From an uncultured Clostridia bacterium (GTDB taxonomy: Bacteria > Bacillota > Clostridia > TANB77 > CAG-508), in assembly GCA_949118805.1 (NCBI GenBank), contig CASAUJ010000004.1:1-61292 (forward strand): a stretch of 61,292 nucleotides of DNA. Reading direction: 5' to 3'. This document shows, piece after piece, positions 25,221-32,586 of the stretch. Position numbers and translations under genes: made by a program. The notes below the pieces were generated by a model. It worked only from the letters and a program-made list of their open reading frames with translations, made no database searches and was not told where the DNA came from. Numbering within the stretch: position 1 is the stretch's first letter; each line of letters starts with the position of its first letter.

Positions 25221-25259
25221 GAAACGAAATGTTTTTATCATCTTATCAGGAGGAAAAGA

Positions 25260-25418
25260 ATGAAAGAAAAAGCAATCAAGAAGATCGTTTATGTGGTAGC
25301 AGTGCTGGTATTGGTTTTACTGTTGATTCAGACTTTAAGCATACTTGGACATTGGGAGGAGAAATCAATTGTAAGATTTGCTCCAATCAATGCAAAAGAA
25401 TTAGATGAAATAGAGTAA
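25260..25418 (+). CDS. Small single-pass membrane protein, 52 residues
   Basis: Unrecognised. The start MKEKAIKKIVYV is followed by one strong hydrophobic helix (residues about 10-30, VVAVLVLVLLLIQTLSIL), then a short polar tail ending NAKELDEIE. It has a consensus promoter, a strong AGGAGG eight bases before the ATG and a small terminator after it, so expression is likely. Its place behind an exporter operon may be coincidental. No function assigned. Confidence 0.72.
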   Translation: MKEKAIKKIVYVVAVLVLVLLLIQTLSILGHWEEKSIVRFAPINAKELDEIE

Positions 25419-25442
25419 AGACATAATAAGAAAAAATGAATA

Positions 25443-25470
25443 AAGGGAGGGGCAGAATGTCCCTTCTTTT
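25443..25470 (+). terminator. Terminator after small membrane protein gene
   Basis: AAGGGA pairs with TCCCTT around an 11-base loop, followed by CTTTTTAT. Confidence 0.65.
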
Positions 25471-25518
25471 TATCATAGGAAAAGACATAAGAAAATTAAG
25501 AAAATGCCCAATAAACAA

Positions 25519-25547
25519 TTGACAAATTTTATTGATTGTGGTAAAAT
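25519..25547 (+). promoter_or_regulatory. Promoter for leader of the MATE fusion gene
   Basis: TTGACA and TAAAAT with a 17-base spacer, 143 bases before the start codon. Confidence 0.7.
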
Positions 25548-25552
25548 AAATA

Positions 25553-25604
25553 ACGCGCTATTAAGCGAGTGAGAGAAGTCAACACAAAAAAGTGTTGTTT
25601 TTTT
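25553..25604 (+). ncRNA. Leader RNA ending in a terminator hairpin
   Basis: Short transcribed leader between the promoter and the MATE fusion gene. It contains a small stem (CGCT/AGCG) and then CAACAC paired with GTGTTG around six A, followed by seven T (25580-25604). This is an intrinsic terminator placed before the gene, the layout of an attenuator or of an independent small RNA. A second palindrome (ATGTTATA/TATAACAT) follows at about 25619-25648. I do not recognise a known riboswitch consensus. Confidence 0.5.
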
Positions 25605-25689
25605 AAACGGGAAAATTCATGTTATAGTCTTAACCCAACGTATAACATAGTTTTCTAATGGATACAAAAAGAAGAAGGAGGAAGAAAGA

Positions 25690-27696
25690 ATGGAAAAAGA
25701 AGAAAATGTGCTAGGAACTGAAAAAATTGGAAAACTAATTAGAAAATTCTCAATTCCTTGTATTATATCATTATTAGTGAATTCACTTTATAACATTGTG
25801 GATCAAATTTTTATTGGTCAAGGTGTTGGTTATCTAGGAAATGGAGCTACCAATGTAGTCTTTCCATTAACCATGATTTGTTTAGCATTTGCCTTAATGT
25901 TGGGAGATGGTGCTTCTAGTTACTTAAGTTTGAAGCTAGGAGAAAAGAAAAAAGAAGAAGCAGCGAAAGGCGTAGGAAATGGAATTTTGTTATCTGCTAT
26001 AATTGCTGTTGTGTTGTGTATTTTTAGTTTTGTATTTTTGCCACAATTATTGAATTTGTTTGGATGTACTGATAATTTGAGAGAATATGCTATACAATAT
26101 GGTAAAATTATTGTAATAGGATTACCTTTTATGATGATAGGGACAGCGTTGAATTCTATTATTCGAGCAGATGGAAGTCCTAAATATGCTATGGCAACTA
26201 TGGTATTAGGAGCAGTATTAAATACTATTTTAGATCCTATTTTCATATTTAGCTTTAAAATGGGAGTAGGAGGAGCAGCAATTGCTACTATTTTTAGTCA
26301 ATTTATTACATTTGTTTTAAATATTGCTTATGTTCGAAAGTTTAAATCAATTGAAATGACAAAAGAAACGTTTAAATTAAAATTAAGTGTAGGAAAGAAA
26401 GTATCAGCCTTAGGAATTAGTAGCTTTATTACACAAATGAGTTTTGTAGTAGTAATGGCAGTAGAAAATAATTTATTAGCTCAATATGGTGCAGAATCCA
26501 AATTTGGTTCTGAAATACCAATAACAGTATTGGGAATTGTAATGAAAATAAGTCAAATTTTGAATAGTATTATTATTGGAATTGCAGCAGGTTCTCAACC
26601 GATTTTTGGTTATAATTATGGAGCTAGAAAATTTGATAGAGTAAAAGTAACTTTAAAATCTGTTTTAGGATTAAGTGTTATAATTAGTACAATTGCTTTT
26701 ATTTTATTCCAAACCATACCAGATAAATTAATTTCTATTTTTGGGAGCGGAGATTCTAATTATATGGAATTTGCTTGTTTATCTTTTAGAACTTATTTAT
26801 TATTATGTATTTGTAATGGAATTCAGATTCCATCATGTATTTTCTTCCAAGCTATTGGAAAGAGTGTTAAAAGTGCTATTTTATCTTTATCAAGACAAAT
26901 TTTATTTTTAATACCAGCGTTGATTTTATTAGGAAAAATGTTTGGGATTATGGGAGTTTTATATGCAGGCCCAGTAGCTGATGGATTGGCTTTTGGAATT
27001 GCCATAACTTTATTGATATTAGAAGTAAAACAATTGAAACAAGGAAATCACAAAAGTCAAACATTAAGGGATTTTGCAAGTCCAAAAAGTCAATTAGATC
27101 AACAAGTAATTATTACGATTGCAAGAGAATATGGATCAGGAGGAAGATATATTGGAAGATTAATTGCGGATCAATTGGGAATTAAATTTTATGATAAGGA
27201 TTTGATTGATGCAGTAGCAAAGGAAACAGGACTATCAGAAGAATATATTGAAAAGCAGGAAGAAAAAAGAGAAAGTTTAGCCGGATTTAACAATAATTAT
27301 CAGTTGGGATTAAATCATGCAGATGAATTGTTTTTGAAGGAAGCAGAAGTGATCAGAAGAATTGCAGAAGAAGAATCGTGTGTTATGATTGGAAGATGTG
27401 CAGACTTTATTTTACAAGAAAAAGAAAATGTAATAAAAGTTTTTGTATATAGTAATAAAAAGGATAAAATAAAAAGAGCAACTGAAATTTATGGAATAGA
27501 GGCAGGAAAAGCAGAAAAAGAAATAAAAAGAATGGATAAATTAAGGGCAAATCATTACAAACATTATACAGAAAAAGAATGGGGAAATCCTAGCAATTAT
27601 GATATTTGTATTAATAGTGATACATTAGGCGTGGAAAAATCAGCTGAAATAGTTTGTAAAATGGTAAAAGATAAGACTGCTTTCATAATGAAATAG
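25690..27696 (+). CDS. MATE transporter fused to cytidylate-kinase-like domain
   Basis: Two-domain protein of 668 residues. Residues about 1-450 form a 12-helix MATE (DinF/NorM-type) exporter, seen in IRKFSIPCIISLLVNSLYN, FIGQGVGYLGNGATNV and ALMLGDGASSYLSLKLG, with the matching second half around GIAAGSQPIFGYNYGARK. Residues about 475-668 are a cytidylate-kinase-like P-loop domain: VIITIAREYGSGGRYIGRLI, DKDLIDAVAKETGLSEEYIE, CVMIGRCADFIL and RMDKLRANHYKHYTEKEWG. There is no stop or frame break between them. The kinase-like part could sense or modify a nucleotide linked to transport; this is inference. AGGAGGAAG precedes the ATG. Confidence 0.92.
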   Translation: MEKEENVLGTEKIGKLIRKFSIPCIISLLVNSLYNIVDQIFIGQGVGYLGNGATNVVFPLTMICLAFALMLGDGASSYLSLKLGEKKKEEAAKGVGNGILLSAIIAVVLCIFSFVFLPQLLNLFGCTDNLREYAIQYGKIIVIGLPFMMIGTALNSIIRADGSPKYAMATMVLGAVLNTILDPIFIFSFKMGVGGAAIATIFSQFITFVLNIAYVRKFKSIEMTKETFKLKLSVGKKVSALGISSFITQMSFVVVMAVENNLLAQYGAESKFGSEIPITVLGIVMKISQILNSIIIGIAAGSQPIFGYNYGARKFDRVKVTLKSVLGLSVIISTIAFILFQTIPDKLISIFGSGDSNYMEFACLSFRTYLLLCICNGIQIPSCIFFQAIGKSVKSAILSLSRQILFLIPALILLGKMFGIMGVLYAGPVADGLAFGIAITLLILEVKQLKQGNHKSQTLRDFASPKSQLDQQVIITIAREYGSGGRYIGRLIADQLGIKFYDKDLIDAVAKETGLSEEYIEKQEEKRESLAGFNNNYQLGLNHADELFLKEAEVIRRIAEEESCVMIGRCADFILQEKENVIKVFVYSNKKDKIKRATEIYGIEAGKAEKEIKRMDKLRANHYKHYTEKEWGNPSNYDICINSDTLGVEKSAEIVCKMVKDKTAFIMK

Positions 27697-27708
27697 AAGA
27701 AAAGTAGG

Positions 27709-27756
27709 AAACTCAAAATAGGAAAGAATTATTTCCTATTTTGAGTTTATTTTTTC
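27709..27756 (+). terminator. Terminator after MATE fusion gene
   Basis: Perfect 17-pair stem, AAACTCAAAATAGGAAA with TTTCCTATTTTGAGTTT, a 6-base loop, and a T-rich tail. Confidence 0.9.
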
Positions 27757-27766
27757 TATTAGAAGA

Positions 27767-27795
27767 TTGACAATACATGACTTTTTATGTATGAT
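27767..27795 (+). promoter_or_regulatory. Promoter of first prepilin/FGE gene
   Basis: TTGACA and TATGAT with a 17-base spacer, 58 bases before the start. Confidence 0.8.
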
Positions 27796-27853
27796 GAAGT
27801 GGAGAATAAAAAGAAAAATTTAGGCAAAACTAAAGAAAAATAAGGAGGAGAAA

Positions 27854-29257
27854 ATGAAGAAACAAAAGGAAATAGGAATCACACTAATAGCATTAGTCAT
27901 TACGATTATTGTGTTATTGATTTTAGCAGGAGTAAGTATTACTGTATTAACGGGAGAAGATGGAATCTTAGCCAAAGCAAAACTGGCAAAAGAGAGAAGC
28001 GAACAAGCAGAACAAGAAGAAAATGATATTTTAAAACAATATGAAGAATTATTGGGAACGTATGGAAAAGAATTACCAGAAAATACAATAGACACAGAAG
28101 CAGGAACCATTGTAAAAATGCCAAATGGATGGTATACCACAACGCCAAATGAAGTAGAGACAAAAGAAGGAAATGTAGTAATACCAAGTAAAAAAATTGC
28201 AAATGTATATGCTACGTCAGATGGAAAAGGAAATACGATCCCTGTGCCATATGGATTTTATTATGTGGGAGGAACCTTAATATCAGGGGTAGTCATATCA
28301 GACAATCAAAGTGATAAAAACAAATATAAAGGAATGGAAGATGTGCCAGCAGGAGTAGTTTATAACTCTGATGGAACAGTTAATAAGGAGCAATGTGAGC
28401 TACAAGGAAATCAATTTGTATGGATTCCATGTAGTAAAAGTGATTATGCAAAAATTGATTTTGGGGATAGTTATAAAAATGCAAATTCAGGATGGGATCA
28501 TTTCACCAATCCAGCAGAATATGGTCAAATTAAAAAGTATGGAGGATTTTATGTTGGAAGATATGAAGCAGGGACGAGTGAAATTATCTTAGCCAATCAT
28601 GTGAAATTTGAAAATGCTTCTACGGGAATGACAGTGAATGGATGGGATTGGCAGAATAAAGACTTTGCATCTAATAAAGTAGAAAGTGGAAAGATTACAA
28701 GTAAAGCAGGAGAAATCCCATATTATCATGCGGATTTTACAACAGCAATGGAGATGAGCAAAAATATGTATGATACAGAGTATGTAATAAGTGGATTGAT
28801 AACAGGAACCATGTGGGATAGGATGATGAATTTTATAACAACAGATCAAAGTAGTTATTCTGATTTAAAAAGTACCTCGTGGGGAAATTATAATAATAAT
28901 ACAACAGTAACATATATTGCAGGACAGGGAAGGTATTTACCATTCGATTTGAACAACGGATCCATTACCACAAGGGCAACAGTAGCAGATGCTAGTTATC
29001 ATTCAGGGATTCGAACAACAGCAAGTAGTGAGGGAGTCAAAAAGAAAAATTTGTATGATATGGCAGGAAATCTATGGGAATGGACAGTGGAAAGTGCATA
29101 TATTAGTACTACTAATCCAGTAGATACCATGCAAAATCTTCGTGGTGGTAGCCTCATTCACAATTATTCAGAACGCCCAGTATGTTATCGTGGATGTGAT
29201 AATGCTTTTAATGGTAGCACACACTATGGTTTTCGTCCAGCTCTTTTTATGATGTAG
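27854..29257 (+). CDS. Prepilin-like protein with FGE-sulfatase/C-lectin-fold domain, copy 1
   Basis: Surface-type protein of 467 residues. The N-terminus is a class III-like prepilin signal (GITLIALVITIIVLLILAGV, residues about 9-28), then GEDGILAKAKLAKERSEQAE and a coiled stretch. From about residue 100 comes a domain of the formylglycine-generating-enzyme/sulfatase-modifying fold: FVWIPC, GGFYVGRYEAG, DMAGNLWEWTVESA, RGGS and a final HYGFRPALFMM. It is probably used as a binding fold, not an enzyme. It is nearly identical to the next gene over its first half and diverges in the C-terminal part. It carries no frame break, and its RGG codons are CGT GGT GGT, a useful control for copy 2. Confidence 0.88.
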   Translation: MKKQKEIGITLIALVITIIVLLILAGVSITVLTGEDGILAKAKLAKERSEQAEQEENDILKQYEELLGTYGKELPENTIDTEAGTIVKMPNGWYTTTPNEVETKEGNVVIPSKKIANVYATSDGKGNTIPVPYGFYYVGGTLISGVVISDNQSDKNKYKGMEDVPAGVVYNSDGTVNKEQCELQGNQFVWIPCSKSDYAKIDFGDSYKNANSGWDHFTNPAEYGQIKKYGGFYVGRYEAGTSEIILANHVKFENASTGMTVNGWDWQNKDFASNKVESGKITSKAGEIPYYHADFTTAMEMSKNMYDTEYVISGLITGTMWDRMMNFITTDQSSYSDLKSTSWGNYNNNTTVTYIAGQGRYLPFDLNNGSITTRATVADASYHSGIRTTASSEGVKKKNLYDMAGNLWEWTVESAYISTTNPVDTMQNLRGGSLIHNYSERPVCYRGCDNAFNGSTHYGFRPALFMM

Positions 29258-29286
29258 TGAAAAACAAGAGATTTAGCAATAAAATA

Positions 29287-29316
29287 TTGACATAATTTAC
29301 GCGTGATTAGTACAAT
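29287..29316 (+). promoter_or_regulatory. Promoter of second prepilin/FGE gene
   Basis: TTGACA and TACAAT with an 18-base spacer. The surrounding ATTGACATAATTT...GTGATTAGTACAATGA block recurs at 32195-32228. Confidence 0.78.
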
Positions 29317-29343
29317 GATTTAAAAAAGACAAAGGAGAAGAGA

Positions 29344-30736
29344 ATGAAAAACAAAGGAATTACCTTAATTGCATTGGTCATTACGATTATAATTTTATTG
29401 ATTTTAACAGGAGTAAGTATTGCCGTATTAACAGGAGAAGATGGAATATTAGCCAAAGCAAAACTAGCCAAAGAAAGAAGTGAACAAACAGAACAAGAAG
29501 AAAATGAAATTTTAAAACAGTATGAAGAATTATTAGGAACGTATGGAAAGGAATTACCAGAAAATACAACAGACACAGAAGCAGGAACCATTGTAAAAAT
29601 GCCAAATGGGTGGTATACCACAACGCCAAATGAAGTAGAGACAAAAGAAGGAAATGTAGTAATACCAAGTAAAAAAATTGCAAATGTATATGCTACGTCA
29701 GATGGAAAAGGAAATACGATCCCTGTGCCATATGGATTTTATTATGTGGGAGGAACCTTAGTATCAGGGGTGGTAATATCAGACAATCAAAGTGATAAAA
29801 ACAAATATAAAGGAATGGAAGATGTGCCAACAGGAGTAGCTTATAACTCTGATGGAACAGTTAATAAGGAGAAATGTGAGTTACAAGGAAATCAATTTGT
29901 ATGGATCCCATGCAATGAAAAGGATTATACTAAAATTGATTTTGGGGATAGTTATAAAAATGCAAATTCAAGTTGGGATCATTCCACTAACATATTGGAA
30001 AAAGTTCAGATCAAAAAATATGGAGGATTCTATGTTGGAAGATATGAAGCAGGAACAAGTGACATTACATTATCTGGTAATGTGAAATTTGAAAATACAT
30101 CAATAGCAACAACGAATTCATATGGTTGGGGGCAAAATGGAGATTTTGTTTCAAGTAAAGTGATAAGTGGAAAGATCACAAGTAAGGCAGGAGAAATTCC
30201 ATATTACCATGCTGATTGTACAACAGCAATAGAAATGTCTGAAAAAATGTATCAAACAGAGTATGTACAAAGTGGATTGATCACAGGAACGATGTGGGAT
30301 GTCATGATGAAATTTATGACAACTGATTCAACCAATTATTCTGATTTAAAAAGTACACCGTGGGGAAATTTTAAAGATAATACAACAATAGTTTATATTT
30401 CTGGACAAGGAAGATATCTTCCTGTCAATCCAAGTAATGGATCAATAACTTCTAATGCAATGGCAACAGATAGTGGTTATTATGGAATTCGAACAACAGC
30501 CAGTAGTGAGGGAGTGAAAAAGAAAAATTTATATGATTTAGCAGGAAATTTATATGAATGGACAATAGAAAGTGCTTATTTAAATACTGGTGATCAAGCA
30601 GATATTTTATTTAACCTTCGTGGACGGTGCATTTAGTAATACCTATGCCAATCGTCCAGTGTGCTTTCGTTCTGAGTGTTATGGAAATGGGGTCAATACA
30701 TGTAACGGTTTCCGACCAGTGCTTTATATTATGTAA
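29344..30736 (+). CDS. Prepilin-like protein with FGE/C-lectin-fold domain, copy 2, with CGG +1 shift
   Basis: Tandem paralogue of the preceding gene, offset by about 1490 bases, with the same architecture: GITLIALVITIIILLILTGV, GEDGILAKAK, FVWIPC, GGFYVGRYEAG and DLAGNLYEWTIESA. The zero frame ends LRGRCI-stop because CGT GGA is followed by CGG at 30625-30627. Dropping the C gives LRGGAFSNTYANRPVCFR and runs to GFRPVLYIM at 30736, 463 residues, matching copy 1 (467) in length and C-terminal pattern. The paralogue has the same RGG without the extra base, which fixes the break precisely. The residues after RGG differ strongly from copy 1. Confidence 0.9.
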
Positions 30737-30801
30737 TTAGTAAAAGGAAAATATATTAAAATAGAAATTCCATACCATGGAATCAAGAGAAGGAGAAACT
30801 A

Positions 30802-32151
30802 ATGAAAAGATTAAAAAGTAGAGGAATTACACTGATTGCGTTAGTCATTACGATTATTGTATTATTGATTTTGGCAGGAGTAAGTATTGCCACTTTAACA
30901 GGAGAAGATGGGATTTTAACCAAAGCAAAAAGTGCAAAAGAACACAGTTTGCTAGAAGAAGAAAAAGAGCAGATTAAGTTAGCTTATAGTAGTGTTGTAG
31001 CGGATAAAATGGAAAAGGGAGAAAATACAACTGTTAGTGGTACAGAATTAGAACATGAATTGAAATTTATAAATATGAATGTAATCGTGGAAACGAAAGA
31101 AAATAATAAAATAGAAATATTATTTTCTAAATCAAAAAACAAATATATTGTAAATGGAGAAAATGGAGAAATAGAAGAAAATGGTAATCAACAAATGGTA
31201 ATAGTAGGACAAGTAGTAGAAAAGACGATGAAAAACAATTATATGGATAAAGATGGAGATTTAGCTACCATTCCAAAAGGGTTTGCAGTTGTAGCAGGGT
31301 GTGAGGATATATCAGAAGGATTAGTTATTTCAGATGATCCAAGCGATACAGAAGTGGATTTTGAGAATCGAATTGCAAAAGGAAATCAATTTGTATGGGT
31401 TCCAATTTTAGATATAAATGATTTTAAAACAATAGGAGGATACTATGGAGGAAATCAGCAGGAGCCAGATGATGAACCATATTCTACTAATGAATATACA
31501 ACAGAAGAAATAGAATATAGGGAAATGAAACAGAGTGTGGGAATTTATCATGGATTTTATATAGGAAGATATGAAACGGGAAAGGATAATAATGGAAATG
31601 CTATTATAAAAAAAGGTGTGACTGTTGATTATAATGTAAAATGGGGAAACAGTATGACAGATTTAACAGGAGGAATTGTAGAAAAATCTAGAAATTTTAT
31701 AAAAGATAAAGACATAGGAGGAATAACAACTTTATGTTATGGAGTACAATATGATAATACTTTACGATTCATTGATCCAAACTATAATCAATTTTCTAAA
31801 GATAGTAGGAAGCAAGGATGGTACAGTGATAATTATAATAGTGTAGCAACAGGAAATACAGAAACAAACCCTAGTAGAGTAGCAGGAAAGGATTTAATTT
31901 ACAAAGATAATCCAACATTAATTGCCAATAAACAAAAAAATATTTATGATTTGGCTGGAAATGTGTATGAGTGGACAATGGAAACCAATAAAGCGTCCAA
32001 TAAGAGAGTTTATCGTGGAGGAGCTTATAATAATGAAGGAGACAGAATTCCATCTTCTGCTAGAGATAGCTCTTATGATCTAACAGGTAGTCATATTCGA
32101 GGGGATGATGTTGGATTTCGTATTTGTTTGTATATCAAAGCAGAAGAATGA
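30802..32151 (+). CDS. Prepilin-like protein with FGE-sulfatase domain, copy 3
   Basis: Third gene of the cluster, more distant from the first two. The prepilin-like helix GITLIALVITIIVLLILAGV is followed by GEDGILTKAKSAKEHS, then a linker and an FGE-type domain: ATIPKGFAVVAGCEDISEGL, GNQFVWVPI, GFYIGRYETG, DLAGNVYEWTMET, RGGAYNNEGD and a terminal DDVGFRICLYIKAEE. It has 449 residues and keeps the classical D-AGN-EW, RGG and GFR landmarks, without the PVCF/GFRPAL tail of copies 1 and 2. RBS AAGGAG seven bases upstream. A palindrome (ATTCCAT/ATGGAAT) at 30767-30783 precedes it. Confidence 0.88.
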   Translation: MKRLKSRGITLIALVITIIVLLILAGVSIATLTGEDGILTKAKSAKEHSLLEEEKEQIKLAYSSVVADKMEKGENTTVSGTELEHELKFINMNVIVETKENNKIEILFSKSKNKYIVNGENGEIEENGNQQMVIVGQVVEKTMKNNYMDKDGDLATIPKGFAVVAGCEDISEGLVISDDPSDTEVDFENRIAKGNQFVWVPILDINDFKTIGGYYGGNQQEPDDEPYSTNEYTTEEIEYREMKQSVGIYHGFYIGRYETGKDNNGNAIIKKGVTVDYNVKWGNSMTDLTGGIVEKSRNFIKDKDIGGITTLCYGVQYDNTLRFIDPNYNQFSKDSRKQGWYSDNYNSVATGNTETNPSRVAGKDLIYKDNPTLIANKQKNIYDLAGNVYEWTMETNKASNKRVYRGGAYNNEGDRIPSSARDSSYDLTGSHIRGDDVGFRICLYIKAEE

Positions 32152-32195
32152 AGTAGAAAAATGATTTAAGAAATTTTATAAATGCTAAAAAGTTA

Positions 32196-32225
32196 TTGAC
32201 ATAATTTATAAGTGATTAGTACAAT
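32196..32225 (+). promoter_or_regulatory. Duplicated promoter before a gene remnant
   Basis: TTGACA and TACAAT with an 18-base spacer, almost identical to 29287-29316 including the following TTTAAAAAAGACAAAGGAGA RBS region. It no longer drives an intact gene. Confidence 0.75.
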
Positions 32226-32242
32226 GATTTAAAAAAGACAAA

Positions 32243-32379
32243 GGAGAAGATGGGATTTTAACCAAAGCAAAGGTAGCTTCCGTGATAGCCACAATGGACA
32301 TCCAGTGTGTTTTCGTGTTTGCAGTTACACATTTGATACCCACACATACCGTGGTTTTCGTCCTGCACTTTTTTTCTAA
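32243..32379 (+). pseudogene. Remnant of a prepilin/FGE gene: RBS, fragment of N-terminus, lectin-like tail
   Basis: A copy of the prepilin/FGE family collapsed by deletion. The RBS GGAGAAGA is fused to the DGILTKAK-coding stretch: both sites share GGAGAAGA, suggesting recombination at this short repeat. The AAGCAAA of that stretch is then joined at 32272 to a C-terminal tail that reads GSFRDSHNGHPVCFRVCSYT and ends TYRGFRPALFF-stop. The tail follows the PVCF/GFRPAL pattern of copies 1 and 2 but with a third set of residues between the fixed points. It is out of frame with the DGIL part, so no normal product is expected. It could act as a silent donor of tail sequence, which is inference. Confidence 0.75.
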
Positions 32380-32502
32380 TAGAAAGAAAAGAGGAATCAA
32401 TAAAAGAAAGAAAAAGATGAAATAATTGTAATGAATTTGTAATATAAATGAAATAAAAACAAATATCCTTGAAGGAGTAAGGTTAGAAAAATCTCACTCC
32501 TA

Positions 32503-32524
32503 TTTTGTTGCAATTGCAACAAAA
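32503..32524. promoter_or_regulatory. 22-base perfect palindrome, Rex-like operator before nrdD
   Basis: Perfect inverted repeat with half-site TTTTGTTGCAA, 20 bases upstream of a TATAAT at 32542-32547 and 63 bases before nrdD. The outline TTGTT-N8-AACAA resembles the Rex consensus TTGTTAA-N4-TTAACAA with GC in place of the inner AA pairs. An NADH/redox-responsive regulator would suit an anaerobic reductase gene. The regulator's identity is inferred. Confidence 0.6.
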
Positions 32525-32586
32525 AGTTTTGCTTTTTATGATATAATTTCGATATCAAAAAGAAAAACGAAAGGGGAAAAAATTAA

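Noticed and set aside
25553..25650. T-box, preQ1 or guanidine riboswitch in the MATE leader
   Set aside because: None of the diagnostic consensus stretches of these classes is visible.
32243..32379. A diversity-generating retroelement template repeat
   Set aside because: The fragment keeps a normal coding tail with stop codon, is not rich in AAC-type adenine codons, and no reverse transcriptase is nearby. I report it as a remnant or cassette only.
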